Source of the DNA: CAZNSX01 sp964575845
Lineage (GTDB): Bacteria; UBA8248; CAZNSX01
NCBI GenBank assembly: GCA_964575845.1
Contig: CAZNSX010000006.1
Coordinates: 186,001-250,000, forward strand
Direction of reading: 5' to 3'
Length of the DNA: 64,000 bases
Below the pieces are notes generated by a model that was not told the DNA's origin, searched no databases, and saw only the letters and a program-made list of their open reading frames with translations. The position numbers and the translations under genes are program-made. Shown piece after piece: positions 49,335 to 59,170 of the stretch; the stretch's first letter is position 1; every line of letters begins with the position of its first letter.

Positions 49335-50033
49335 GTGGGACACTTCAAGTATTATCGAAAAAGGGTAAGCCTGGGAGCCGGCTCCTGGGCCGTGGCGGTA
49401 TTATTGTTTTTTGGACAGGCCGAGGCTTTGAGCCTCGAGGCTCTTGTGGGCCTCATTCAGGTGAAGTATGATTCCACGGAGTCTTTCTCCGCGAGCTTCC
49501 GTCAGGTGAACTTTTACTCTTCCCTCGGCCAGGAGAGGCGCTCGGCCGGAAAGCTCTATATTCATAAGCCCGGGAGGTTTCGCTGGGAGTACACCGAGCC
49601 CGAGCAACAGCTTCTTGTGAGCGATGGGGAGACCTTCTGGGTCTATACGCCGCGCCTCAAACAGGTCATCGTGAGCCCGGCCCGGGAGGCCTATAGTTCC
49701 AGAACGCCCATGAGCTTCCTGGCGGGGCGGGGGAACCTGAGAGAGGAGTTCGGGTTCCGCCTCCTTGAAGGGCCCTCAGAGGGGAAGGGGAATTACCTTC
49801 TCGAGCTAATGCCGAAGCGGCAGGAGTCGGCTTTGGATAAGCTTTTCCTTGAGGTCGAGCCAGAAGGGTTTAAAATAGTCAGTGTCTCGGTTTTGGAGCC
49901 TTTGAAGAATAAGATTACCATAACCTTTAGCGAGATAGAGGAAGGGATGCTTCTTTCTCCTAGTCTCTTTCGTTTTGAGGTGCCACCAGGGGTGGAGGTG
50001 GTGAGGCCCCCTCGTCTGCCCGCCCCCCGCTAG
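49335..50033 (+). CDS. lolA: Outer-membrane lipoprotein carrier LolA
   Basis: 232 residues from GTG at 49335, four bases after the rhomboid stop. A signal peptide (SWAVAVLLFFGQAEA) precedes the mature LolA domain: SFSASFRQVNF, GKLYIHKPGRFRWEY, LLVSDGETFWVYTP. LolA ferries lipoproteins from the inner to the outer membrane. LolB and LolCDE are not in the window. Confidence 0.9.
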   Translation: MGHFKYYRKRVSLGAGSWAVAVLLFFGQAEALSLEALVGLIQVKYDSTESFSASFRQVNFYSSLGQERRSAGKLYIHKPGRFRWEYTEPEQQLLVSDGETFWVYTPRLKQVIVSPAREAYSSRTPMSFLAGRGNLREEFGFRLLEGPSEGKGNYLLELMPKRQESALDKLFLEVEPEGFKIVSVSVLEPLKNKITITFSEIEEGMLLSPSLFRFEVPPGVEVVRPPRLPAPR

Positions 50034-50045
50034 CTTGGAGAAGCC

Positions 50046-51107
50046 ATGGTCTGGGGTAATACCGTTTTCTGGGCAATCATCGTCCTTGGGGCTCTGATCT
50101 TTGTGCATGAGCTCGGCCACTTCCTCGTGGCCAAGCGCCTCAAGATAGGGGTCGAGAAGTTCTCCCTGGGCTTTGGTCCCTCGCTCTGGGGCTTCAGGCG
50201 GGGTGAGACGCAGTACCAGGTGGCCATGGTCCCATTAGGGGGCTTCGTGAAGCTCATGGGCGAGGACCCCGAACAGGAGGCGGAGATTCCCGAGAAGTCC
50301 TTTTCCTTAAGGCCCGTAAGGGAGAGGCTCGCGGTGGTGGTGGCCGGGCCCCTCTTTAACATGTTCTTTGCGGTTCTCCTCTTCTGGGTTCTCAACATGG
50401 TGGGAGTGCCAACCCTGGGAACAACCATCCTCAGTGCAGAGCCCGGCAGCCCGGCCGAGGCCTCGGGGCTTAAGGCGGGCGATAAGATCCTCGCCATAGA
50501 TGGTGAGGCGGTTGAAACCTGGGAGGATTTGGCCACCATGATCCGCGGAAGCGGCGGCAGGACCCTCACCTTTCAGGTGCTTCGGAAAGGGGAGGAGTTC
50601 AGCCTCAAGATAGCCCCCAGGATGACCAGCCGCAAGGACCTTTTTGGAGAGCTTCAGGAGGTGCCCCTGATAGGGGTCGTCGCCGGAAGAGAATTTGTCT
50701 TGAAGAGGGCGGGGCCAGTGAGAGCTTTCGGCCGCGGGGTCTTTCAGTCCTACGAGTGGGGGAAGCTCACGATCACCGCCATCTGGAAGATCCTGAACCG
50801 AACTCTTTCTGCCAAGACCCTTGGGGGACCTCTCCTCATTGCCCAAATGGCCGGGGAGTCGGCACAGAGAGGCCTCCTCTACCTCATCTCCTTCGTGGCG
50901 GTGCTTTCCATTAACCTGGGAATCATAAACCTCTTTCCGATCCCCATTCTAGATGGGGGCCACCTGATTTTCCTCGCCGTTGAGGCCGTGGCCGGGCACC
51001 CCTTGAGCGTGAGGAAACGCGAGATAGCCCAGCAGGTGGGCCTCATGGTCATCGTCTCCTTGATGTTCTTCGTGTTATACAACGATATATTCCGAATCTT
51101 CCGGTGA
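50046..51107 (+). CDS. rseP: Site-2 membrane metalloprotease RseP
   Basis: 353 residues. The zinc motif FVHELGHFLVAKR is in the first helix; a single PDZ domain occupies about 120-200 (PAEASGLKAGDKILAID) and the third zinc ligand is in NLFPIPILDGGH. It cleaves anti-sigma factors and signal peptides in the inner membrane. One PDZ domain rather than the two of E. coli is common outside Gammaproteobacteria. The end overlaps ispG. Confidence 0.95.
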   Translation: MVWGNTVFWAIIVLGALIFVHELGHFLVAKRLKIGVEKFSLGFGPSLWGFRRGETQYQVAMVPLGGFVKLMGEDPEQEAEIPEKSFSLRPVRERLAVVVAGPLFNMFFAVLLFWVLNMVGVPTLGTTILSAEPGSPAEASGLKAGDKILAIDGEAVETWEDLATMIRGSGGRTLTFQVLRKGEEFSLKIAPRMTSRKDLFGELQEVPLIGVVAGREFVLKRAGPVRAFGRGVFQSYEWGKLTITAIWKILNRTLSAKTLGGPLLIAQMAGESAQRGLLYLISFVAVLSINLGIINLFPIPILDGGHLIFLAVEAVAGHPLSVRKREIAQQVGLMVIVSLMFFVLYNDIFRIFR

Positions 51108-52174
51108 TTGTGAGAAGGCCCTCTCGACAGCTGAGCCTCGGCGAGGTGCGCGTCGGGGGCGAAGCTCCTGTGAGCGTGCAGTCCATGACTAATACCGATA
51201 CCCGGGATGTGGCCTCCACGCTCTCCCAGGCCAGGAGGCTTGAGGAAGCGGGCTGCGAGGTTCTGAGGGTGGGGGTCCCTGATAGGGAAGCGGCCGAAGC
51301 CCTCCCTGAGATAAAGAAGGCCCTCAGGATGCCGCTGGTCGCCGACATCCACTTCGACCACAGGCTTGCCCTCCTGGCCCTTGACGCGGGGGTCGATGGG
51401 CTCAGGATAAACCCGGGAAACATAGGGGGCGAGGGAAGGGTGAGGGAGCTTGTGGCCGGCGCCAAAGAGAGGGGGACTCCCATAAGGATCGGAGTCAATG
51501 CGGGTTCCTTGGAAAAGAGCCTCCTCAAGAAATATGGGGGGCCTACGGCGGAAGCCATGGTGGAGAGTGCACTTCGCCATGTCGGGATCTTAGAGCGGGA
51601 GGGTTTTCACGAGATAAAGGTCTCTCTTAAGGCCTCAGACCCACGGTGCACCGTAGAGGCTAATCGCCTTTTTGCCAAAAAGGCTGACTATTCCATCCAT
51701 CTGGGGGTCACGGAGGCTGGCTCTCTAGTTTCCGGTTCCATTCGCTCTGCGGTGGCTCTCGGGATACTCCTCAGCGAGGGCATAGGGGATACACTCCGGG
51801 TCTCCCTCTCGGCTGACCCGTTGCAAGAGGTGAGGGTGGGCTTTGAGATCCTGAGATCTCTGGGGCTGAGGGAGAGGGGAGTCACGGTAATTGCCTGCCC
51901 CACCTGCACGCGGAGCCATCTCGATGTTACGGCTCTCGCTGAGGAACTGGAGAGAGTCCTCCTTCCCGTGAAGGTCCCCTTGAGGGTGGCCGTGATGGGT
52001 TGCGAGGTTAACGGGCCTGGGGAGGCGCTTGAGGCCGATGTTGGCATCTCGGGTGGAAAGGGCTTCGCCATGCTTTATGCTGGGGGCAAGAAGGTGGGGA
52101 AGGTCAGGCTGGAGAGGGCAAAGGAGGCTTTCTTTGAAGCTGTGTGTGAGGAAATCGAAAGAAGGAAAACTTAA
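51104..52174 (+). CDS. ispG: 4-hydroxy-3-methylbut-2-enyl diphosphate synthase
   Basis: 356 residues from GTG at 51104, overlapping the rseP stop. The MEP-pathway enzyme reduces MEcPP to HMBPP with a [4Fe-4S] cluster; its ligands lie in CPTCTRSH and GCEVNGPGE. N-terminal motifs SVQSMTNTDT and ADIHFDHRLA are intact. rseP-ispG-proS is a recurrent gene order. Confidence 0.96.
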   Translation: MIVRRPSRQLSLGEVRVGGEAPVSVQSMTNTDTRDVASTLSQARRLEEAGCEVLRVGVPDREAAEALPEIKKALRMPLVADIHFDHRLALLALDAGVDGLRINPGNIGGEGRVRELVAGAKERGTPIRIGVNAGSLEKSLLKKYGGPTAEAMVESALRHVGILEREGFHEIKVSLKASDPRCTVEANRLFAKKADYSIHLGVTEAGSLVSGSIRSAVALGILLSEGIGDTLRVSLSADPLQEVRVGFEILRSLGLRERGVTVIACPTCTRSHLDVTALAEELERVLLPVKVPLRVAVMGCEVNGPGEALEADVGISGGKGFAMLYAGGKKVGKVRLERAKEAFFEAVCEEIERRKT

Positions 52175-52225
52175 TCTAGCTTAGCAGCTTTAATGCTATA
52201 ACTTTTTGATTTATAGGATATAATT

Positions 52226-53950
52226 ATGAAATTTTCCCGAGCTTTATTCCCCACCCGGAGGGAAGACCCGGCGGAGGCTGAAGTTGTGAGCCATAAGCTC
52301 ATGATCCGCGCTGGGATGATAAGAAAGCTCGCTGCCGGTATTTACACCCTTCTTCCCCTGGGTCTCAGGGTTCAACGGAAGGTGGAAGATATCGTCAGGG
52401 AGGAGATGGACAGGAGGGGCGCGCAGGAGCTCCTGCTTCCGGCTCTAAGCCCGGCCGAACTCTGGCGTGAGAGCGGGAGGTGGGACGTTTACGGAAAGGA
52501 GCTCATGCGCCTTAAGGACCGCCACAACTGCGACTTCTGCCTGGGTCCCACCCATGAGGAGGTGGTGACAGACCTCATCCGCCGCGAGGTGCGCTCCTAC
52601 CGCCAGATGCCCCTTAATCTCTACCAGATACAGACCAAGTTCCGAGATGAGGTGAGGCCACGGTTCGGTGTGATGCGCTGCAGGGAATTCACTATGAAAG
52701 ATGCTTACAGCTTTGACCGGGATGAGGTGGGAGCCGAGGAAAGTTACCGGAAGATGTATGAGGCCTATAGCACCATCTTCCGGCGCTGCGGCCTTGATTT
52801 TTGTGCTGTCGAGGCGGAAACAGGGCCCATAGGGGGCTCCTTTTCCCACGAATTCATGGTACTCGCAGAAACCGGGGAAGAAGCCGTGGGTCAGTGTCCC
52901 TCCTGCTCCTTTGCGGCCAATATCGAGAAGGTGCCATCAGTTGTTCAGGGTGCGGGAGGGGGGGAGCCGCCTGCGGCTCTCACCAAGGTCCACACGCCTG
53001 GCCTCACGACCGTTGAGCAAGTTTCCTCCTTCCTCGGCGTCCCGCCCGGCCGCCTGGCAAAGACCTTAATCTTCCTCGCCGACGGCCAGCCTGTAGCGGC
53101 CATGGTTCCTGGCGACAGGTCCCTCTCCGAGGCGAAGCTCAAGAGAGAGCACGGGGCCCTCGAGCTGGAGCTCGCGGACGCCGGTACCATAGAGGCTCTC
53201 ACAGGGGCTCCTGTAGGTTTCTCCGGGCCTGTGCGCCTTGAGGGGGTGCCCATCCTGGCGGACCTTTCCCTCAGCTCAGCCCGGAATCTTGTCGTGGGCG
53301 CAAACGAGCTCGACTACCACCTCAAGGGTGCCAACCCGGGAAGGGATTTTGAGGTGGAAGCCTTCCGGGACCTCGCCTTTGCTCGGGCCGGAGACCCCTG
53401 CCCGGAGTGCGGGAGACCCATTGAGGTCATGCGGGGCATCGAGGTGGGCCACGTCTTTAAGCTCGGGGTGAAATACAGCGAGGCCCTGGGCGCGACCTAT
53501 CTCGATGAGAATGGCAAGGAGCGCCCCGTAATCATGGGCTGCTACGGCATAGGGATAGGAAGGACGGTGGCAGCGGCCATCGAGCAGCACCATGACGAGG
53601 AGGGGATCATCTGGCCCATGCCCATAGCGCCCTATCAGGCTATTGTCCTCCCACTGGGGGTTCGTGACGGCTCCCTCATGCAAGGGGCGGAGAAGCTCTA
53701 CAGGGAGCTCTCGGAAAGGGGGGTCGAGGTTCTGCTTGATGACAGGGATGAGCGGGCGGGGGTCAAGTTCAAGGATGCCGACCTCATGGGAATACCTTTA
53801 AAGGTCATTCTGGGCCCTCGGGCCATGAGTGCGGGAGTCGTGGAGATAAAGCGAAGAGATGGGCGCGATGCCGGTACCAGACCCATGGGTGAGGCGGCGG
53901 GTCGGGTTGCGGAGGTGGTAGAAGAGGCTTTGAGAGATTTCAGGGTTTAA
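52226..53950 (+). CDS. proS: Prolyl-tRNA synthetase (bacterial type)
   Basis: 574 residues. Class II synthetase motifs GPTHEEVVTDLIRREVRSYRQ and RPRFGVMRCREFTMKDAYSF are seen, with a YbaK-type editing insert in the middle (about 225-390) and an anticodon-binding domain at the end. This is the bacterial form, in contrast with the archaeal-type GatDE pair. AGGA lies seven bases before the ATG. An AT-rich stretch precedes it. Confidence 0.96.
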   Translation: MKFSRALFPTRREDPAEAEVVSHKLMIRAGMIRKLAAGIYTLLPLGLRVQRKVEDIVREEMDRRGAQELLLPALSPAELWRESGRWDVYGKELMRLKDRHNCDFCLGPTHEEVVTDLIRREVRSYRQMPLNLYQIQTKFRDEVRPRFGVMRCREFTMKDAYSFDRDEVGAEESYRKMYEAYSTIFRRCGLDFCAVEAETGPIGGSFSHEFMVLAETGEEAVGQCPSCSFAANIEKVPSVVQGAGGGEPPAALTKVHTPGLTTVEQVSSFLGVPPGRLAKTLIFLADGQPVAAMVPGDRSLSEAKLKREHGALELELADAGTIEALTGAPVGFSGPVRLEGVPILADLSLSSARNLVVGANELDYHLKGANPGRDFEVEAFRDLAFARAGDPCPECGRPIEVMRGIEVGHVFKLGVKYSEALGATYLDENGKERPVIMGCYGIGIGRTVAAAIEQHHDEEGIIWPMPIAPYQAIVLPLGVRDGSLMQGAEKLYRELSERGVEVLLDDRDERAGVKFKDADLMGIPLKVILGPRAMSAGVVEIKRRDGRDAGTRPMGEAAGRVAEVVEEALRDFRV

Positions 53951-53962
53951 GGAAAAAAACAA

Positions 53963-53989
53963 TTGCAAAGGTGAAGAAAGGATTATAAA
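53963..53989 (+). promoter_or_regulatory. Candidate promoter of rimP-nusA operon
   Basis: TTGCAA (53963-53968) and TATAAA (53984-53989), 15-16 bases apart, placing the transcript start near 53996, just before the hairpin at 54015. Confidence 0.45.
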
Positions 53990-54014
53990 ATTTAAATGCA
54001 GTCTGCTGTTAATG

Positions 54015-54040
54015 GCGGGCGAGAGGTGGCCCGCTTTTTT
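54015..54040 (+). terminator. Intrinsic terminator / possible attenuator
   Basis: GCGGGC (54015-54020) and GCCCGC (54029-54034) enclose an eight-base loop, followed by six T. It may end the proS transcript, or act as an attenuator for the rimP-nusA operon because a promoter-like element precedes it. Confidence 0.8.
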
Positions 54041-54070
54041 ATTAGGCCCTTTCGAGGGGAGGCGGTCTGC

Positions 54071-54577
54071 TTGAGGGTAGAGGAGATTTTAGAGAGGGCG
54101 AGAGCTCTCTCTGAACCCGTGGTTGCCTCTCAGGGCATGGAGCTCATCGAGGTGGAGTTTGCGACCGAAAGGGGAAGGCCAATCCTCAGGTTCTACATCG
54201 ACAAGCCCGGCGGCGTCACCCTCGACGATTGCCAGGCAATAAGCCGCGAGGTTGAGGGCCTGCTGGAGGTGGAAGACCCCATCCCCGGAAGGTACTTCCT
54301 CGAGGTTTCCTCCCCAGGACTGGATAGGCCTCTGCGCCGCGAGGAAGACTTCAGACGCTATCAGGGCCGCCGGGCCCGTGTGAGGTTGCTGGAGCCCCGT
54401 GAGGGAAGGCGGCGTTTCACGGGCAGGATCTCTTCGGTGACCTCGGGCAGCGTGACCTTTCTTCTAGAGGGGGGAGAGCAGGTGGAACTCCCTTTGGCCC
54501 AGGTTGCCAAGGCGCGCCTTGAGTATGAGGGGGAGGACCTTCAGGGTGACCGCCGTGAGCGGGGGAGGAAGAAGTGA
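54071..54577 (+). CDS. rimP: Ribosome maturation factor RimP
   Basis: 168 residues from TTG at 54071, with GGGGAGG eight bases upstream; the longer frame from 53996 would be translated across the terminator hairpin. Motifs: GMELIEVEFATERGRPILRF, YIDKPGGVTLDDC and LEVSSPGLDRPLR. It assists 30S maturation. Its stop overlaps the nusA GTG. Confidence 0.94.
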   Translation: MRVEEILERARALSEPVVASQGMELIEVEFATERGRPILRFYIDKPGGVTLDDCQAISREVEGLLEVEDPIPGRYFLEVSSPGLDRPLRREEDFRRYQGRRARVRLLEPREGRRRFTGRISSVTSGSVTFLLEGGEQVELPLAQVAKARLEYEGEDLQGDRRERGRKK

Positions 54578-56079
54578 GCTCGGAGCTTCTGCAGGTAATA
54601 AGCCAGCTGGAGCGGGAGAAGGGGATCGACCGAGAGGTGATCCTGGATGCCGTCAAGGCGGCCGTCCTCTCCGCCTCTAGAAAGCAATATGGGGCTGCCG
54701 AGAATGTCGACGCTCTTCTGGATACCGAGACGGGGAGGTTGGAACTGCGGTGCCGGAAAGAGGTGGTTGAGTCGGTTGAGAACCCCGAGGCCCAGATCGC
54801 GCTCCCCGAAGCCAGGCTCTACAAACCTGAAGTTCAAGTGGGCGAGACTCTGGAGTATGTCCTGGAGGTCGAGGGCCTGGGCCGGATTGCCGCCCAGACG
54901 GCCAAGCAGGTCATCCTCCAGAGGGTGCGGGAAGCAGAAAGGGAGAATATCTACAACGAGTACAAGGACCGTGAAGGGGAGCTGGTGAACGGGATAGTTA
55001 CCCAGGTGGACCGGGGTAACATCTACGTGGATATCGGAAGAGCCGAGGCTATTCTTCCCCGGCGGGAGCAGATATTTCGGGAGACCTACCGCAGAGGTGA
55101 GCGGGTCCGGGCCTACATTTTGGAGGTGAAGCGCAACGCCAGGGGGCCCCAGGTGGTTCTTTCCCGCACCCATCCCGGCCTGCTGACTCGCCTCTTTGAG
55201 ATGGAGGTGCCTGAGATTTATGAGGGCATCGTGGAGATAAAGGTTGCAGTGCGGGAACCTAGCGGAAGGTCGAAGATTGCCGTCGTCTCCCATGATAAGG
55301 ATGTGGACCCTGTGGGAGCCTGCGTCGGAACCCGGGGCTCCCGAGTACAGACCATCGTGCAGGAGCTCAGGGGGGAGAAAATAGACATCATCCCCTGGAC
55401 GGAAGACATCCGCATCCTGGCCGCCAATGCCCTGAGCCCGGCCCGGATCCAGGACATAATTCTCGATGAGGAGCATCAGACCCTTCAGGTCATAGTGCCT
55501 GACGACCAACTCTCACTCGCGATAGGGAAGGGTGGCCAGAACGTGCGGCTGGCCGCAAAGCTCCTCAAATGGAAGATAGATATCATAGGTGATACCGAGT
55601 ACAGGCAGGCACTCGCAGCACTGGAGTTTGGCCGTAAGCTCCGGTCGGCGGGGAACCTGCGGGAGCTGGAGAGAGTGGGTGAGAAGCTGGCACAGACCCT
55701 AGAGGAGCATGGTTTCAAGACCATAGCATCCCTGGCCGAGGCGGGGGAGGAGGGCTTAGTCTCAGTGCCCGGGGTGGGGGCCAAGCGGGCGGAGAGCCTT
55801 AAGCAGGCTGCCTTGCGGTGGCTTGAGGAGGCGGATACCCGCGCCGAGAGAGAAAAGCCATCGGCCGCTGAAGCTTGGGAGAGGGCACTTGAGGCCTTGA
55901 CCCAGCAGTCAGGGCAGCCGCTGCCTCCTGAGCTGGCTCCCCGGTCGACCGAGATGGCTACCCGCAGCCGTGAGGAGGGTCAACCAGAGGTGACCCACGA
56001 GGATGCTCCGACGGAAGGGAAGGCTGCAGCGGGGGAGGAGAAGGAAGAGGCGGAGCTCTCCCCAGAATCGAGGTCTTGA
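54574..56079 (+). CDS. nusA: Transcription termination/antitermination factor NusA
   Basis: 501 residues from GTG at 54574. N-terminal RNA polymerase-binding domain, S1 domain (GELVNGIVTQVDRGNIYVDIG), KH domains (VGACVGTRGSRVQTIVQEL, AIGKGGQNVRLAAKL) and a C-terminal helix-hairpin-helix (LVSVPGVGAKRAESL). A Glu-rich tail follows. NusA regulates pausing and termination, so a hairpin ahead of its own operon suggests feedback. Confidence 0.96.
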   Translation: MSSELLQVISQLEREKGIDREVILDAVKAAVLSASRKQYGAAENVDALLDTETGRLELRCRKEVVESVENPEAQIALPEARLYKPEVQVGETLEYVLEVEGLGRIAAQTAKQVILQRVREAERENIYNEYKDREGELVNGIVTQVDRGNIYVDIGRAEAILPRREQIFRETYRRGERVRAYILEVKRNARGPQVVLSRTHPGLLTRLFEMEVPEIYEGIVEIKVAVREPSGRSKIAVVSHDKDVDPVGACVGTRGSRVQTIVQELRGEKIDIIPWTEDIRILAANALSPARIQDIILDEEHQTLQVIVPDDQLSLAIGKGGQNVRLAAKLLKWKIDIIGDTEYRQALAALEFGRKLRSAGNLRELERVGEKLAQTLEEHGFKTIASLAEAGEEGLVSVPGVGAKRAESLKQAALRWLEEADTRAEREKPSAAEAWERALEALTQQSGQPLPPELAPRSTEMATRSREEGQPEVTHEDAPTEGKAAAGEEKEEAELSPESRS

Positions 56080-56089
56080 GCCTTAGCCC

Positions 56090-56425
56090 ATGGCCCGCGC
56101 TGCCATAAGAACCTGCATCGGATGCCGGAGCCGTTTCCCCAAGGGGGAACTTATCCGGCTCACCCTCTCTCCCCAGGCGGAGCTTCTGGCGAGCCTGGGA
56201 GAAAACCTTCCAGGGAGGGGAGCTTATGTGTGCCCCTCGCGGGCTTGCCTCGACGCGGCCCTCAAGGGGAAGACCCTGGAGAGGGCTTTCCGAAGGAAAG
56301 TGTCAGCACCGGATGCCCTGACCTTGGTCAGGGCTCTGGAAGGGCAGTCTTGGGAGGGACGGAGTCGGATTTCTCATCCGGACCGGCAGGGGGCATGGCG
56401 GAAGCCATCCCTCCTGGGGCTGTAG
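56090..56425 (+). CDS. YlxR/RnpM family RNA-binding protein
   Basis: 111 residues. The family motifs RTCIGCRSRFPKGELIRL and GRGAYVCPSRACLDAAL are present. YlxR modulates RNase P in Bacillus. It sits between nusA and infB as in most bacteria. The C-terminal ~25 residues are low-complexity. Confidence 0.92.
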   Translation: MARAAIRTCIGCRSRFPKGELIRLTLSPQAELLASLGENLPGRGAYVCPSRACLDAALKGKTLERAFRRKVSAPDALTLVRALEGQSWEGRSRISHPDRQGAWRKPSLLGL

Positions 56426-56559
56426 CAGAGAGAGGCTCTATCACGCCCGCTGAAGACTCCGCGGGGCCAGAAGGTGTGTTTTTTTTGGCTTTGCCCTTGA
56501 GAGAACGACGGCTCTTATGCTAATAAAGAAGGATAATCCAGGGCTGTGGGGGTGATTCG

Positions 56560-58872
56560 ATGGCGAAGGTGAGAATATACGAGCTGGCCAAGAGACTCGA
56601 CATGGAGAACAAGGTGTTGGTGGCCGCCCTTAAGGAGCGGGGCCTTCCGGTCAAGAGCCACTCCAGCACCTTGGATGAGGAAACGGCCGAGCTCGTCATC
56701 AAAGAATTCTCCGAACCAAAGAAGGTCGTTCCCACCAAGCGGGCGAAGGCCAAGAAGAAGGCTCCTGCGGCGAAAGAGCCCGCCGCTGAGGTTCGAGCCG
56801 AAGAGGTCCCCCCCACGGCAGTAGCGCCTCCACCAGAGAAGAAGGTTCCTCCGAAGGAGGAACTCCCCCCGGAGCGCAAGTTGGAGGAGGCCCCTGCGCC
56901 TAAAAGACCTGAAGCAAAGGCGCCTCCCCCGCGCTCAAGGGTCATCCCCGGCATAAAGGACGGCGTCATCATTCCCTTGGAGGAGCTAAGGGCACGCGGC
57001 ATCATCCGCCGCCCTCCCAGGGTTAAGCCTTCCCGCCGGAAGGATGAATTGCGGGAGGGACGCCGGGCAGCGCCTCCTCCACCCCCACCGCCATCCCCTC
57101 CGGAGGCCCCTGCTCCTCCTGAGGTGAGGCGCATCAGGCTGGGCGAGAACATCACCGTCAAGGAGCTGGCCGAGAAGCTTAAGGCCAAGGGTGCCGCCGT
57201 CATAAAGAAGCTCATGGAAATGGGGGTCATGGTCAATATAAACCAGCTCCTGGACCCCAAGGTGGCCGCGGCGGTGTCGGAGGAATTTGGATACGAGGCC
57301 GAGGTTGTGGTGGAGGACATCGAGGCGGTTCTTCAGGATGTGGAGGATCCGCCTGAAAGTCTCAAGCCCAGGGCGCCCGTGGTGACCATCATGGGCCACG
57401 TGGACCACGGCAAGACAAAACTCTTGGATGCCATCCGCCAAACCAAGGTTATGGAGGCTGAGGCCGGCGGCATCACCCAGCACATAGGGGCTTACCGGGT
57501 GCAACTCTCAAAAGGGGAGTTGGTCTTCCTGGACACCCCAGGCCACGAGGCCTTTACCGCGATGCGGGCAAGGGGGGCCCAGGTGACGGACCTTGTCGTT
57601 CTGGTGGTCGCCGCGGATGATGGGGTGATGCCGCAGACGCGTGAGGCTATTGCCCATGCTCGGGCTGCCGGGGTTGCCATTATGGTGGCCATAAACAAGA
57701 TAGACCTCCCCGATGCCGACCCTAATAGGGTAAAGCGGCAACTCATGGAGTTTAATCTGGTACCCGAGGAGTGGGGAGGACAGACGGTTTTAGCTGAGGT
57801 CTCCGCCAAGGAGAGGATAGGCATAGAGGACCTCTTGGAGCTTATTCTCGTCCAGGCCGAGATAATGGAGCTGAAGGCCAACCCGGACCGGCCGGCCAAG
57901 GGCGTCGTCATCGAGGCCAAGCTGGACAAGGCAAGGGGGGCTGTTGCCACGGTGCTGGTCCAGAAGGGCACCCTCAGGGTTGGGAAAACTTTTGTGTGCG
58001 GGCTCTGGAGCGGCAAGGTGAGGGCCCTCATCGATCACCGGGGGAAAAAGCTAACCTCCTGTGGCCCATCCTGGCCCGTGGAGGTGCTGGGCTTCAGCGG
58101 GGTTCCGCAGGCGGGGGATAGCTTCGTCGTGCTGGAGGATGAGCGCAAGGCGCGCCAGATTAGTAGTCTCCGCCTCCAGAAGCACCGCCAGGAGGAGCTT
58201 AGGAGGACGGCCAGGGTTAGCCTGGACGATTTCTTCAGCAAGGTTAGGGATGGAACCGTCAAGGAGCTGAACCTCATCATTAAGGCCGATGTGCAGGGAA
58301 GCGTGGAGGCGGTGAAGGATGCCTTGGAGAAGCTGGGAAACGAGGACGTACGGGTCAATTTGATCCACACGTCCCCGGGCGGGATCACCGAAACCGACAT
58401 CATGTTGGCCTCTGCCTCCGACGCCATTGTCATCGGCTTTAACGTCCGCCCCAGCCCGAGCGCTTCAGAGCTGGCCGAGAGGGAAGGGGTGGATATCCGG
58501 CTTTACTCTGTCATTTATGATGCCATCTCCGAAGTTAAGGCGGCCCTTGAGGGAATTCTGGAGCCAACTACCCGGGAGGTTATCCTGGGGCGAGTAGAGG
58601 TTAGGGAACTCTTTAACATACCACGTATGGGCAGGGTGGCCGGTTGTTACGTTTCCGAGGGAGTGGTTCAACGCCGTGCCTCCGTGCGACTCATAAGGGA
58701 TGACGTCGTAATTTACACGGGCCGCATTGGTTCCCTGCGTCGGTTTAAAGATGACGTCAACGAGGTCAGCTCAGGCTATGAGTGCGGGGTCCGCATCGAG
58801 GGATACCAGGACCTCAGGCAAGGCGATACCATCGAACCATTTACCGTTGAGAAGGTCGCCCGCAAGCTCTGA
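56560..58872 (+). CDS. infB: Translation initiation factor IF-2
   Basis: 770 residues. An N-terminal IF2 domain is followed by a long Lys/Glu/Pro-rich linker, then the GTPase: GHVDHGKT, DTPGHEAF, NKIDLPDAD. Domains II-IV follow to the C-terminus. IF-2 places initiator tRNA on the ribosome. Normal in length and position. Confidence 0.97.
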   Translation: MAKVRIYELAKRLDMENKVLVAALKERGLPVKSHSSTLDEETAELVIKEFSEPKKVVPTKRAKAKKKAPAAKEPAAEVRAEEVPPTAVAPPPEKKVPPKEELPPERKLEEAPAPKRPEAKAPPPRSRVIPGIKDGVIIPLEELRARGIIRRPPRVKPSRRKDELREGRRAAPPPPPPPSPPEAPAPPEVRRIRLGENITVKELAEKLKAKGAAVIKKLMEMGVMVNINQLLDPKVAAAVSEEFGYEAEVVVEDIEAVLQDVEDPPESLKPRAPVVTIMGHVDHGKTKLLDAIRQTKVMEAEAGGITQHIGAYRVQLSKGELVFLDTPGHEAFTAMRARGAQVTDLVVLVVAADDGVMPQTREAIAHARAAGVAIMVAINKIDLPDADPNRVKRQLMEFNLVPEEWGGQTVLAEVSAKERIGIEDLLELILVQAEIMELKANPDRPAKGVVIEAKLDKARGAVATVLVQKGTLRVGKTFVCGLWSGKVRALIDHRGKKLTSCGPSWPVEVLGFSGVPQAGDSFVVLEDERKARQISSLRLQKHRQEELRRTARVSLDDFFSKVRDGTVKELNLIIKADVQGSVEAVKDALEKLGNEDVRVNLIHTSPGGITETDIMLASASDAIVIGFNVRPSPSASELAEREGVDIRLYSVIYDAISEVKAALEGILEPTTREVILGRVEVRELFNIPRMGRVAGCYVSEGVVQRRASVRLIRDDVVIYTGRIGSLRRFKDDVNEVSSGYECGVRIEGYQDLRQGDTIEPFTVEKVARKL

Positions 58873-58878
58873 GCATCC

Positions 58879-59163
58879 ATGAGCGTCATCGCTCTCTGTA
58901 CCATCGACCTCATCATTCACGACAGCAACTCCCTCAAGCGCAAGAGGCGGGTGCTGAAGAGCATTCGGGACCGCCTGCGTCAGAAGTTCAACGTTTCGGT
59001 GGCAGAGCTGGATTACCAGGACCTCTGGCAGCGGGCCCTTCTGGGAGTGGCCTCTGTGGGCAACGACCGGGCTTTCTTGCACCGGGTATTGGAGCAGGCC
59101 GTAGCCATGGTGGAAGGGATGCACCTAGCCGAAGTGGTCGATTACCAAATCGAGATGCTCTGA
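58879..59163 (+). CDS. DUF503 family protein (YlxP)
   Basis: 94 residues; LIIHDSNSLKRKRRVLKSIRDRLRQKFNVSVAEL matches the DUF503 fold start in short pieces (SLKRKRRVLKSI, FNVSVAEL). Usually encoded between infB and rbfA, as here. Ribosome-related role suspected. Confidence 0.92.
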   Translation: MSVIALCTIDLIIHDSNSLKRKRRVLKSIRDRLRQKFNVSVAELDYQDLWQRALLGVASVGNDRAFLHRVLEQAVAMVEGMHLAEVVDYQIEML

Positions 59164-59170
59164 GGGAACC

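Noticed and set aside
52219..52224. TATAAT just before the proS ATG
   Set aside because: It is one base from the start codon, so it could not serve as the -10 box for this start, and no -35 is present.
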